Shown here: piece by piece, positions 7,893 to 16,002 of the stretch
Numbering within the stretch: the first letter of the stretch is position 1
How the letters are laid out: every line of letters begins with the position of its first letter
Source of the DNA: JANLSE01 sp031362265
Lineage (GTDB): Bacteria; Chloroflexota; Chloroflexia; Chloroflexales; Roseiflexaceae
Assembly: GCA_031362265.1 (NCBI GenBank)
Contig: JANLSE010000550.1
Coordinates: forward strand, 1 to 25,492
Direction: 5' to 3'
Length of the DNA: 25,492 bases
The notes under the pieces: generated by a model
What the model was told of the DNA's origin: nothing
What the model saw: the letters and a program-made list of their open reading frames with translations, nothing else
Database searches by the model: none
Program-made: the position numbers and the translations under genes

Positions 7893-8717
7893 TCATTCCT
7901 GCTGGCATTCTGGACAGTAGTGCGTCCCACGCTGGCTCACGACAATCCGCAGTAATGTCGCGCCACAGCGTTCGCATGGTTGGCCATCGCGTCCATAGGC
8001 ATGAAAATGCTGTTGATTAGTGCCTGCCTCACCATAGGCGTTACGATAATCGCGCAGGGTACTACCGCCATGGTGCATTCCAGAATCAAGCGCGGTACGA
8101 ATCGCGGCATGTAAACGTATAATCTGATCATGGTGTAGCGAATCGGCAGGCTGCAGCGGGTGAATCTGCGCCAGCCAGAGTGATTCATCAGCGTAAATAT
8201 TGCCGATTCCTGCGATCACGGTTTGATCTAACAGAAGCGGCTTGATCTGGCGTTTACTCGCATGCAAAAGCTGTTCCAGCAACTCTGGCGAAAAGGCCTC
8301 TTCAAGCGGCTCAACACCATGGGCATGATCAAGCTCCTGTAAACCGAACGTGTCCAACAAGCGTGCCCGCCCAAATTTACGCGTATCGTGAAAGAACACT
8401 CGTCGCCCATCATCCAGTTCCAGCGCAAAATGCACATAGCGCCCTGGTTCAGTTCCAGCGGCTTCAACCGTAATATGGCCAGACATTCGCAGATGTAGGG
8501 CAAGTGTCCACCCTGAATCCAGGCTGAGAATAATCCACTTCGCACGCCGCCGCGCCGCTTCAAAACGTCGCCCAGCAAGTATTGCAACAAACTCTGTGGG
8601 TGTGGGCGTTTCGACCATACGTTCCCAATCGAGTTTGATAACCTCAGTGATACGCGCACCTAAAATCTGGGCCGCTAAACTATCCGTTGCATGTTGAACC
8701 TCTGGAAGCTCGGGCAT
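7893..8717 (-). CDS. mutM: Formamidopyrimidine-DNA glycosylase (Fpg/MutM)
   Basis: 274 residues, normal length. The mature N-terminus MPELPEVQ supplies the catalytic Pro2 (Schiff base with the abasic sugar) and Glu3. Lys60 in RRRAKWI matches the essential lysine of beta/delta elimination. The H2TH region QTVIAGIGNIYADE is intact, and the C-terminal zinc finger has Cys248, Cys251, Cys268 and Cys271. It removes oxidised purines such as 8-oxoguanine from DNA. The open frame continues upstream to 8816, but that extension (LRSCVLAF repeated) is just the octamer array read as protein; AAAGGA stands 8 bases before the ATG at 8717. It is divergent from manA, with the repeat composite in between. Confidence 0.97.
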   Translation of the reverse strand: MPELPEVQHATDSLAAQILGARITEVIKLDWERMVETPTPTEFVAILAGRRFEAARRRAKWIILSLDSGWTLALHLRMSGHITVEAAGTEPGRYVHFALELDDGRRVFFHDTRKFGRARLLDTFGLQELDHAHGVEPLEEAFSPELLEQLLHASKRQIKPLLLDQTVIAGIGNIYADESLWLAQIHPLQPADSLHHDQIIRLHAAIRTALDSGMHHGGSTLRDYRNAYGEAGTNQQHFHAYGRDGQPCERCGATLLRIVVSQRGTHYCPECQQE

Positions 8718-8738
8718 GGTACAATCCTTTGAAAGACA

Positions 8739-8810
8739 GAACGCAAGAACGTAAGAACGTAAGAACGCAAGAACGCAAGAACGCAAGAACGCAAGAACGC
8801 AAGAACGCAA
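8739..8810 (+). repeat. Tandem octamer array, GAACGCAA x9
   Basis: Nine head-to-tail copies in perfect register: seven GAACGCAA and two GAACGTAA (second and third). A partial GAGCAA follows. It occupies the space between the divergent mutM and manA genes, starting 22 bases upstream of the mutM ATG, so it probably lies in or next to the mutM promoter region. Confidence 0.97.
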
Positions 8811-8835
8811 GAGCAATCGAATGGTACCAGATTTT

Positions 8836-8863
8836 GCGTTATGCGCTATGCGCTATGCGCTGT
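8836..8863 (+). repeat. Tandem heptamer array, GCGTTAT/GCGCTAT/GCGCTGT x4
   Basis: Four contiguous 7-base units: GCGTTAT, GCGCTAT, GCGCTAT, GCGCTGT. It follows the octamer array after 25 bases and is followed by a GGTTCTTGGTTC word. TGCGTT of the heptamers is the reverse complement of AACGCA of the octamers, and GTTCTTG is the reverse complement of CAAGAAC. Confidence 0.93.
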
Positions 8864-8918
8864 TCATTGGTTCTTGGTTCTGCGCTCTGGCTAATATTAT
8901 TCTACATCAGGAGCACGC

Positions 8919-9890
8919 ATGTCACTGCCACCATTAATGCTCGAACGTCGCTTAGATAGCCGATTATGGGGCGGAGCGACCCTTGGCCCCTGGCTTGGCC
9001 TGACCGATTCGCCCGCTCAACTGGCGGAATCGTGGCAAGTATACGCTCAGAATCGAATTGCCGATGGCCCATTTGTAGGGCAGACGCTCGCGCAGGTTGC
9101 AGTTGCGCATGGTGCGGATCTGGTTGGAAATGTTAGCTTTGCGCGCTATGGTGCCGATTTCCCACTATTGGCAAAATTTATCGACGCGGCCGATCACCTC
9201 TCCATTCAAGTTCACCCTGACGATACCTATGCACACACTGCCGAGGCAGTAACTGGATTTCATGGCAAAACCGAGGCCTGGTATATTCTTCACACTACCC
9301 CAGGAGTAGAACTATACCATGGCCTGAATGCTAGCACCACACGTGAAGCATTTGCTGCGGCAATCACCGATGGCTCAGTACTAGGCCTTTTGCGGCGTGT
9401 GGCTGTCTCCGCTGGCGACACACTATTTGTGCCAGCAGGAACTCTGCACGCCATCAATGCTGGTATCATGCTGTTTGAGATCCAGCAGACCTCCGATTTA
9501 ACCTATCGTGTCTATGATTATGATCGGCGTGATGCCCAAGGTAACTTGCGCGAGCTACACGTCGAAAAAGCACTGGATGTGATCGACTACCAAGCCACTG
9601 GCCCAGCGCTCGTTACCCCACAAGCATTAGGTGTGGGGCGTACCCAGTTAGTAGCTTGCCCATATTTTGTGATGGAGCGTTGGGAACTTGGAGAGCCTGC
9701 CAGGCATAACACTGATCCCAGTAGTTTCGTCATCCTGACGGTCGTCGCGGGGCAGGCACGCCTTACAACAGCCCATGGTGAGCTGCATCTTATCCGTGGC
9801 GAATCGTGTGTCTTGCCCGCCAACATGGGTGCCTATACGCTCGCGGCGCATCCACAAGCGACCCTGCTAGTCTGTTCGGTGCCAAGCTAG
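8919..9890 (+). CDS. manA: Mannose-6-phosphate isomerase, class I
   Basis: 323 residues, the short form of the type I enzyme. The cupin zinc ligands are visible as Gln97 and His99 in IQVHPDD, Glu119 in GKTEAWY and His177 in VPAGTLHAI. The enzyme interconverts mannose 6-phosphate and fructose 6-phosphate, feeding GDP-mannose synthesis or mannose use. AGGAG lies 6 bases before the ATG. It is a single gene, divergent from mutM and convergent with the kinase gene, with a perfect hairpin after its stop. A link to the glycosyltransferase at the left end through GDP-mannose is possible but is only inference. Confidence 0.95.
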   Translation: MSLPPLMLERRLDSRLWGGATLGPWLGLTDSPAQLAESWQVYAQNRIADGPFVGQTLAQVAVAHGADLVGNVSFARYGADFPLLAKFIDAADHLSIQVHPDDTYAHTAEAVTGFHGKTEAWYILHTTPGVELYHGLNASTTREAFAAAITDGSVLGLLRRVAVSAGDTLFVPAGTLHAINAGIMLFEIQQTSDLTYRVYDYDRRDAQGNLRELHVEKALDVIDYQATGPALVTPQALGVGRTQLVACPYFVMERWELGEPARHNTDPSSFVILTVVAGQARLTTAHGELHLIRGESCVLPANMGAYTLAAHPQATLLVCSVPS

Positions 9891-9897
9891 TCGCGCA

Positions 9898-9937
9898 ATC
9901 GTACCGCACAGGCATCACGGTGTCTGTGCGGTACGAT
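9898..9937. terminator. Perfect 14-bp hairpin between convergent genes (likely bidirectional terminator)
   Basis: The left arm 9898-9911 and right arm 9924-9937 are perfectly complementary over 14 bases (core CGTACCGCACAG/CTGTGCGGTACG) around a 12-base loop. It starts 8 bases after the manA stop and ends 18 bases before the kinase stop. There is no clear T-run on either side, so it may act as a structural barrier or 3'-end stabiliser rather than a textbook intrinsic terminator. Confidence 0.7.
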
Positions 9938-9954
9938 CACGCCAACGCGATTGC

Positions 9955-12879
9955 TCATCGATAGCGCACAAGTCCTTCATTTGTGCCAAACCAGATCGTG
10001 CCTTCACCAAAAAGGATACTGTTCACTTGGCTAGGCAACCCATCGATCTCAACACGCTTCCAATTCGTGCCATCCCAAGCGTAGAGCGCATCAAATTGGC
10101 CAACCGCCCAGACATGCGCATCGTGCAGGGCAAACCCAAGGATCGCGCCCTGTGGGCCTTGCTTCGTAGGAACTTGCTTCCAGGCCGAACCATCCCACTG
10201 CCAGAGGCCCGCACCCCAAGCCGCTACCCAGATCGCACCATTAGTATCGGCAGTAATTGCGCTAATACCAGAAGCATTCGCCAGGAATGGTGTTTCACCA
10301 CGCTTCCAGATTTGCCAGGCACCATCGGCAAACCGGCCAAGGATGATTGGTCGCGCAGCATCGCCCTCATCGGTTGAACCAGCCCAGATCGAGCCATCCG
10401 GTGCAGCGTACAATGTCTCGATAACTGCGCCCGCAAATTCAGGGACTGGGTTATTCAGCTTGCCAGTGGCGAGATCAAGGCTGGTAAGGCCAGAGCGTGT
10501 ACCAATCCAGAGGGTGGATTCGGTCGCCAGCAATGAATAGACCTCAGTATCGGGTAGACCTTCATCTGCACTGAATTGGGTGACAGTATCACCCTGTTTG
10601 CGGAATAGGCCAGCACTATTGCCATACCACATGCTATCGGAGGAAAAGGCCAGCCCACGACCATCCTCATCTTCCATCAGGGTAATTGTCGCATCGCTTG
10701 GATCAAGTACAGCAAACCGATCGCCATAGCGCGCCACAATATACAGCTGATTATCGTGGAATTGGAGCAGGCCAATACTATTATCCGGCAATTGATTCTC
10801 AGGCCGAAGCAAATCCCACTTGCCATTCGAGAATCCTGCAAGACCCTCACTCGAACCGATCACAATTGTTCCATCGGGTGTTTCAAGTACTGCCTGTGGC
10901 TGATAGCCAAAATCATTTGTGTCAGCATCAATATTACGCCAGGTTGCGCCACCATCAGCACTTTCAGCAATGTGGTCAAAACTCATTGCCGCCAAGCGCC
11001 CATCGGATAGTTGAAATATCCGCAAGATTGGCGATTCTTTGAGTGAATCGACATGTTCCCAGCGATTTGCATCTGTATTCAAGCGTAGCAACCCAGTGTC
11101 ACCTGCCGCTACCCAGACGCGATTTTCTGTATCGGCAAGTACATGATTGATCTGTAACTCACCAATACCTTGCGCTTCGGTATAGCGCTCAACAGAATCA
11201 CCAGTTATTCGCAGTAGCCCACTGGTTACGCCCACATAGAGCACGCCATCTTTATCTTGCGTAAGTGTAGTAATCTCGCCATCCATCCCATCGAGCGCCT
11301 CTGTCGTAAGTGCTGGGCCATATGCGTTCCAGGAGCTTCCATCCCAACGCACCAGCCCCGAACCGAGGTAGCCACCTGCCAAGATTGGGCCATCGCTTAA
11401 GCGAAGAAAAGTACTTACATACGAAATGGGCAATTCACCCTCACTTGCATAGAGGGTTATCTCACCAAGCTGATCGCCATTGGGATGCAGACGTGCAACC
11501 CCTTTCTCACCCGAAAGCCACAGTGTGCCATCTGGCTCGGCCTGCAGTGTACGCACCGCGGTAAATGGTAAACCATCCGCAGCAGTATAAATCTGATTGT
11601 CATTAACGGTCCAGCGCACCAAGCCGCCGGGCGTCGCTGCCCAGATCTGGTTGTCAATCAGCGCAATGCTCGTATGATTGGCCGTATTACTGAAGAACGC
11701 CAGTGTGCCAGAGCCAATCGCTTCTGCGGGCAGTTCACTCGTAGGTTGCGGCTCGCTCGCTGCTGGTGCTTCGCCCGCTGCCAATGGTGCTTCGCTCGTT
11801 GGCTCAATCGCAATCGTAGTTGCTCCGCCGGGCGTTTCCCGTGGCGGGCGATCCGCAATACCAAAGCGGGCACGCACGAGTAAGCCACCAAGCACAAGTA
11901 ATACCAGCGCGCCAATAATTACTGGCAGCACCCAGCTAGCACGTTGTTTGGGTGGTTTTGCCACTATTGGAGGGATCGCCTGCTGGCCAATCGTTGTGCC
12001 CTCGGCGGGAAGTAGCATTGTCGCAGCAACCGGAAGTGCTGCCGTACCCGGCTGGCTAGCCAAATTCCCGCTGCGTAGTACTGCGGCCATCTCATCGGCA
12101 TGTTGAAAACGATCGGCGGGATTCTTCGCCATGGCACGCAAAATAACCCGCTCTAAGGCTTCGGGTAAATCCGGGCGTAACTGGCGCGGCGGTGGTAGCG
12201 CGTTATGCACATGCATGAGTGCAACAGCCAATGGAGTTTCGGCCTCATAGGGCCGCTTACCAGCCAGTGCTTCATAGAGCACTACCCCTAATGCATAGAT
12301 ATCGGTGCGCGCGTCGGAGGGCTGGCCCTGTACTTGCTCCGGGGCCATATAGTAGGGTGTTCCGATCAGCATGCCATCACCAGTCAACTGCATGGTGCCT
12401 TCGACGATGCGGGCGATGCCGAAATCGGAGAGTAACGCATCACCCTCACGAGAAATAAGGATGTTTGCGGGTTTGATATCCCGATGAACGACCCCCTGGC
12501 GATGGGCATAGCCAAGCGCCTCGGCCACTTGCGCCACAAGCAGCGCCACGCGCTCAACACTAAGCTGCCCTTGAGCAATGAGATCGCTGAGTGTACCACC
12601 TTCGGTATACCGCATCACCATATAGTGAATACCATCCTGCTCGCCAGTATCGTGAACTGGCAGAATGTAGCGATGCTCTAATTTGGCGATGGTGCGTGCT
12701 TCACGCTGAAAGCGCGCGCGAAACTGTGGATCAGTGGCCATATGGCGCGGCAGAACTTTGACCGCGACATAGCGATCCATGGCTGGATGAAAGGCCTTAA
12801 AGACCGTCGCCATGCCACCTTGCCCAAGCTGCTCAAGAATCTGATACGGCCCAAGCGATTGCCCAATTAGTTCATTCAT
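9955..12879 (-). CDS. Transmembrane Ser/Thr protein kinase with extracytoplasmic beta-propeller sensor
   Basis: 974 residues. The cytosolic kinase (about 10-270) has the glycine loop GQGGMATVFKAF, ATP-anchoring Lys41, the HRDIKPANI catalytic loop (Asp134), the DFG motif (Asp152), and GTPYYMAPEQ. A proline/serine-rich juxtamembrane region follows. A single membrane helix (WVLPVIIGALVLLVLGGLLV, about 316-336) leads to a linker and then a long repeat domain from about residue 385. It contains LWIGT/IWAGS/VWVAA-type blades of the two-component-regulator propeller, usually found in hybrid histidine kinases. The arrangement matches PknB-like receptor kinases with an outside sensor. GGAG lies 5 bases before the ATG. 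The gene is divergent from the lipoprotein sugar dehydrogenase, sharing 227 bases of upstream DNA. Ligand and substrates are unknown. Confidence 0.95.
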   Translation of the reverse strand: MNELIGQSLGPYQILEQLGQGGMATVFKAFHPAMDRYVAVKVLPRHMATDPQFRARFQREARTIAKLEHRYILPVHDTGEQDGIHYMVMRYTEGGTLSDLIAQGQLSVERVALLVAQVAEALGYAHRQGVVHRDIKPANILISREGDALLSDFGIARIVEGTMQLTGDGMLIGTPYYMAPEQVQGQPSDARTDIYALGVVLYEALAGKRPYEAETPLAVALMHVHNALPPPRQLRPDLPEALERVILRAMAKNPADRFQHADEMAAVLRSGNLASQPGTAALPVAATMLLPAEGTTIGQQAIPPIVAKPPKQRASWVLPVIIGALVLLVLGGLLVRARFGIADRPPRETPGGATTIAIEPTSEAPLAAGEAPAASEPQPTSELPAEAIGSGTLAFFSNTANHTSIALIDNQIWAATPGGLVRWTVNDNQIYTAADGLPFTAVRTLQAEPDGTLWLSGEKGVARLHPNGDQLGEITLYASEGELPISYVSTFLRLSDGPILAGGYLGSGLVRWDGSSWNAYGPALTTEALDGMDGEITTLTQDKDGVLYVGVTSGLLRITGDSVERYTEAQGIGELQINHVLADTENRVWVAAGDTGLLRLNTDANRWEHVDSLKESPILRIFQLSDGRLAAMSFDHIAESADGGATWRNIDADTNDFGYQPQAVLETPDGTIVIGSSEGLAGFSNGKWDLLRPENQLPDNSIGLLQFHDNQLYIVARYGDRFAVLDPSDATITLMEDEDGRGLAFSSDSMWYGNSAGLFRKQGDTVTQFSADEGLPDTEVYSLLATESTLWIGTRSGLTSLDLATGKLNNPVPEFAGAVIETLYAAPDGSIWAGSTDEGDAARPIILGRFADGAWQIWKRGETPFLANASGISAITADTNGAIWVAAWGAGLWQWDGSAWKQVPTKQGPQGAILGFALHDAHVWAVGQFDALYAWDGTNWKRVEIDGLPSQVNSILFGEGTIWFGTNEGLVRYR

Positions 12880-13106
12880 AATGGCTCCATGGCTTGTATG
12901 TCTTTATAGTGTAGCATGCGGTTCAATGCTTGTCTCATCAATCTCTTATCGAATGATGACAGATTTGGCAGGTACAATGGAACTAAACGAGCAGAGAACA
13001 ATGAATACGTACAGATTACTTACAACTCACCTATTCCCAATAAACGTTTCATGCCAGTACTTTGCGCTTATGCCTCACTCGTGCCTTCGCTGACTGAAAG
13101 GAACAC

Positions 13107-14537
13107 ATGTCTGTGATGATAAACCGCCATCTGCGTGTACTATTTATTGGCGTAGGTCTGCTCACTGCATGTGGTCAGCCTGCAACAGTTCCCACCGCCG
13201 AGCCTACCAAGACAGCGCAATCTGCACCCACTACGGAAGTAGCCACCATTGAACCAAGTGCGACAGCCATACCTGCCACGCTAGTCGCGGACACCTCAAG
13301 TGCGACGATACCCCCACCGGCGACAAACACCCCAAATGTAATCATTCCAACTACGACGCCTGTTCCACCAACTGCAACTGCACCAAGTTCGCCAACCAGC
13401 GTGCCTGCAACTGCTGTGGTTGAGCCTAGCAGCACAGTTGCCCCAACTAATACGCTTGAACCAAGTGTAACACCCGCGGATGCCAGCACAGCATCACCGT
13501 TCAAACTCCAATTGGTGGCAGAAGGTTTTACCAAACCATTGTATCTGGTCAGCGCAAAGGATGGTACTGGCCGTATCTTTGTTATTGAGCAAGCCGGAGT
13601 TGTGAAGATTGTGCGTGATGGCGTTGTAGCGGACGCCCCATTTCTCGATATTACAGATCGCGTTGGGTCGGAAGATAATGAGCAAGGGTTGCTGAGTATC
13701 GCCTTCCATCCACAATTTCGCGAAAATGGGTTCTTCTTTGTGGATTATACCGATAAGAGTGGCGATACGGTTGTCGCACGGTACTCTTCAAATGGTGATA
13801 CTGCCGATCCGGCCAGCGAACAAGCGCTTCTGAAGGTCGATCAGCCCTATGCCAACCATAATGGTGGCCAGTTACAGTTTGGGCCAGACGGCTACCTCTA
13901 TATTAGCCTGGGTGATGGTGGCAGTGCTGGCGATCCTCAGAATCGCAGCCAAAACACCGATGTCCTGCTTGGAAAATTACTGCGGATTGATGTTAATTCA
14001 GGCGATCCATATAGCATTCCCGCAAATAACCCATTTGCAGATGGCGGTGGCAAACCTGAAATTTGGGCGCTTGGGTTACGTAACCCGTGGCGTTTTTCAT
14101 TCGATAGAGGCACTGGCGATTTATGGATTGGCGATGTCGGCCAGGGAAAGCATGAGGAAGTCGATTTCCAACCGGCGGGTAAAGGTGGGGTCAACTATGG
14201 CTGGAAACAGGTCGAAGGGAGCCAATGCTATGTAGATGGGTGCGATCTCAATGCATATACCCCGCCAGTAATGGAATATAGCCACGACGATGGTTGCTCG
14301 ATCACAGGTGGATATGTGTACCGTGGCAGGGCGGTACCACAACTGCGTGGTTGGTATCTCTATGGTGATTACTGTAGTGGCACGATTTGGATGCTGCGCA
14401 ATGATGGCACTACATGGGACAATCAGGTTGCAATCGCCAAGAGCGGCGCACAAATCACATCATTTGGCGAAGATCAGCAGGGTGAAGTGTATGTGATTGA
14501 TCGCGATGGCCGCGTGCTTCGTATTACTACGGAATAG
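13107..14537 (+). CDS. Lipoprotein sugar dehydrogenase, PQQ-dependent glucose/sorbosone dehydrogenase family
   Basis: 476 residues. Residues 1-22 form a lipoprotein signal with lipobox LTAC (Cys22 lipidated). Residues 23-130 are a Thr/Ser/Pro/Ala-rich tether, probably extended and perhaps glycosylated. From about 131 the GSDH propeller begins: GFTKPLYLVS, NEQGLLSIAFHPQF, NHNGGQLQFGPDGYLYISLGDGG, GLRNPWRFSFDRGTGDLWIGDVGQ, and GGYVYRGRAVPQLRGWYLYGDYCSG. The catalytic-type His in NHNGG and Arg in LRNPWR are retained. Family members oxidise aldose sugars with PQQ, passing electrons to an outside acceptor, but many relatives (for example Yli/HHIP-like) have no proven activity. AAAGGA precedes the ATG. 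No PQQ biosynthesis gene is in the window. Confidence 0.92.
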   Translation: MSVMINRHLRVLFIGVGLLTACGQPATVPTAEPTKTAQSAPTTEVATIEPSATAIPATLVADTSSATIPPPATNTPNVIIPTTTPVPPTATAPSSPTSVPATAVVEPSSTVAPTNTLEPSVTPADASTASPFKLQLVAEGFTKPLYLVSAKDGTGRIFVIEQAGVVKIVRDGVVADAPFLDITDRVGSEDNEQGLLSIAFHPQFRENGFFFVDYTDKSGDTVVARYSSNGDTADPASEQALLKVDQPYANHNGGQLQFGPDGYLYISLGDGGSAGDPQNRSQNTDVLLGKLLRIDVNSGDPYSIPANNPFADGGGKPEIWALGLRNPWRFSFDRGTGDLWIGDVGQGKHEEVDFQPAGKGGVNYGWKQVEGSQCYVDGCDLNAYTPPVMEYSHDDGCSITGGYVYRGRAVPQLRGWYLYGDYCSGTIWMLRNDGTTWDNQVAIAKSGAQITSFGEDQQGEVYVIDRDGRVLRITTE

Positions 14538-14548
14538 GCAGACGCCTA
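14535..14548. terminator. Short hairpin joining two convergent stop codons
   Basis: TAGGC at 14535-14539 and GCCTA at 14544-14548 form a perfect 5-bp stem with an AGAC loop. The left arm starts with the TAG stop of the sugar dehydrogenase gene and the right arm ends with the TAG stop of the opposing 102-residue gene. There is no T-run, so termination is uncertain. Confidence 0.35.
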
Positions 14549-14854
14549 GAGCAACTCAAATGGAAGCGCTCGTACAATTAACTTATCCTGCGTAAATGTC
14601 TCGCGTAAATGCTCGCGATATTGCGACCACCATTGGTGATCGAGCGCTTCCAACATTACCTCAAAAACAATAATATCATCGCGGATCGTAATATCCTCAG
14701 TTTGCTTCCAGTGCCCATGTGCAGGCGAACGTTGGTACGCGGTAATACCACCAAAGCGCTCAGTCAATGTCTCGCGGACATGCTCATACGCTATGTCGGG
14801 AAATAACTGGCGCTCATTTGTATACAATGGCAGGAGGATTTGTACCAAGTACAT
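14546..14854 (-). CDS. Conserved small protein of unknown function (about 102 residues)
   Basis: Starting at the ATG at 14854 the protein reads MYLVQILLPLYTNERQLFPDIAY and continues with ETLTERFGGITAYQRSPAHGHW, IRDDIIVFEVMLEALDHQWW and ENFTQ-like residues to ALPFELL. I recognise this pattern as a small, widespread conserved hypothetical family in which FGG-x-TAY-x-R-(S/A)-P-A, R-D-D and W-W are constant. It has no signal peptide or membrane helix, so it is cytosolic. The frame is open upstream to 14989, but that part overlaps the end of the sortase gene and does not match the family. It lies 47 bases after the sortase stop in the same direction and may share its transcript. Function unknown. 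Confidence 0.8.
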   Translation of the reverse strand: MYLVQILLPLYTNERQLFPDIAYEHVRETLTERFGGITAYQRSPAHGHWKQTEDITIRDDIIVFEVMLEALDHQWWSQYREHLRETFTQDKLIVRALPFELL

Positions 14855-14901
14855 CGCGTTTACTTTCAATATAACAACAGTGCATACGTTTGGCGGCAAT
14901 C

Positions 14902-15765
14902 CTACCCACGTGTAGAATCTTCGGCAACCGGGATCGCTCGCACAATGACGCGTTGGGTGAAACGATTCGGGCCAGTAGCTGGCCAGCAAGTTACCAATGT
15001 AACTTGTTCGGTATCGCTCGGCGCAATATAACGAGCATTCTCGGCTTGTTGTTCGGCGGAGACACCCTCTTCATTCACGATCACTTTCTCGCTAACAATA
15101 TACTGGTAGATCTGGCCAGCACTATAGATCAGCATTCGATCGCCTGGTTCTAGTTTCACTAGATCACGAAAGACCTTGCCATACCCACCAACATGCCCCG
15201 CAAGCACAATATTATCAGGTTCACCAGGATTCGCGGAGCCAACATGATGGCCCACCGCATATTCTGCAACTTGCCAAAGAGCAACTTGCTGACCGTTAAG
15301 CTCCTGCACTTCCCAACCAACCGCAACCACCTTTGAATCCACATCAATCCGTGGGATTATAATGCGGGTGATTGAGTTCTTGTGCGTTACCGGGGCCGCA
15401 TCTGGCAGAAGGCTCGTCACACGACCAGTGGCCGCACCTGGCGCCACCGAAGCATCAGCAACTGGCGGAGTAAATGGTGCTGGTTCTACTGGAGCTGCTT
15501 CCTGCGGAAGGAACGGGATCGAACGTAAACTAATCATTGGAGCGCTTACCTGGGGTGCAACCGCTTCTGGTGCAGGTACATCGGTATCGCCACGTGCTGC
15601 ATAACGGCCATATTCGGCATTCGCATAGATCCCACCAACATAGAGCAATAGTATCAAGCCAAGCAACATCAGAAGGTTACTCAGCATAAGAAGCTTTTTT
15701 GCCCCGTGGGTATTTGGTACTGCTGTTGGCTTAGAGTTGATAATGGTTTCAACAAATCGAAGCAT
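14902..15765 (-). CDS. Class E/D-type sortase
   Basis: 287 residues. A short cytosolic tail is followed by one membrane anchor (about 24-46), an Ala/Pro-rich stalk (60-128), and the sortase barrel. The catalytic triad is His191 in VLAGHVGG, Cys260 in TLVTCWP and Arg272 in RFTQRVIVRA, spaced as in class E sortases and archaeal/Chloroflexota relatives. It would cleave a sorting signal in exported proteins and attach them to an acceptor or cross-link them outside the membrane. No LPXTG-like substrate with a C-terminal hydrophobic tail occurs in this window. AGGAA precedes the ATG, next to a CCTATATATAGG palindrome at 15773-15784 that overlaps the ribosome site. Confidence 0.93.
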   Translation of the reverse strand: MLRFVETIINSKPTAVPNTHGAKKLLMLSNLLMLLGLILLLYVGGIYANAEYGRYAARGDTDVPAPEAVAPQVSAPMISLRSIPFLPQEAAPVEPAPFTPPVADASVAPGAATGRVTSLLPDAAPVTHKNSITRIIIPRIDVDSKVVAVGWEVQELNGQQVALWQVAEYAVGHHVGSANPGEPDNIVLAGHVGGYGKVFRDLVKLEPGDRMLIYSAGQIYQYIVSEKVIVNEEGVSAEQQAENARYIAPSDTEQVTLVTCWPATGPNRFTQRVIVRAIPVAEDSTRG

Positions 15766-15890
15766 CGCTGTTCCTATATATAGGTTTCCTCCTTATAGTA
15801 TACACCGGTTACCAAGATTAAGGGTATCAAATTGATTGCGTAGATCACGCATCCTGCCCAAATTAGTGGTATGCTAGCAGGAGTGCAGCA

Positions 15891-15938
15891 GCGCAGGAGC
15901 GCAAAAGCGCAAGAGCGCAAGAACGCAAGAACGCAAGA
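15891..15938 (+). repeat. Tandem octamer array, GCGCAAGA/ACGCAAGA x6
   Basis: Six contiguous 8-base units: GCGCAGGA, GCGCAAAA, two GCGCAAGA and two ACGCAAGA. This is the same unit as GAGCGCAA/GAACGCAA in a different phase. It lies just upstream of the response regulator gene, between it and the divergent sortase gene. Confidence 0.93.
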
Positions 15939-15940
15939 AT

Positions 15941-15965
15941 GTTATGCGTTATGCGTTATGCGTTG
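15941..15965 (+). repeat. Tandem heptamer array, GCGTTAT x3
   Basis: GTTATGCGTTATGCGTTATG runs directly after the octamer array and ends in GCGTTG; a GTTCTTGGTTC word follows at 15969-15979. The order octamer, heptamer, GTTCTTG is the same as at 8739-8880. The array ends 37 bases before the response regulator ATG, so it would be in its leader or promoter. Confidence 0.93.
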
Positions 15966-16002
15966 CGAGTTCTTGGTTCGTACTCGCGTAGGAGCAGACC
16001 TG

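Noticed and set aside
8718..8816. N-terminal extension of MutM with repeated LRSCVLAF peptide
   Set aside because: It is the octamer array read through; MutM needs proline directly after the initiator methionine, and the ribosome site is at the ATG at 8717.
12881..13093. 70-codon plus-strand frame in the gap between the kinase and dehydrogenase genes
   Set aside because: No ribosome site or recognisable sequence; the 227-base gap more likely holds the two divergent promoters, though I found no convincing pair of boxes.
13175..13534. Minus-strand open frame of 119 codons
   Set aside because: It is the complement of the low-complexity tether of the dehydrogenase, giving Val/Gly-rich nonsense.
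15871..16002. 44-residue extension of the response regulator
   Set aside because: It crosses the octamer and heptamer arrays; receiver domains begin at the MQLILVDDD segment, which has its own Shine-Dalgarno site.
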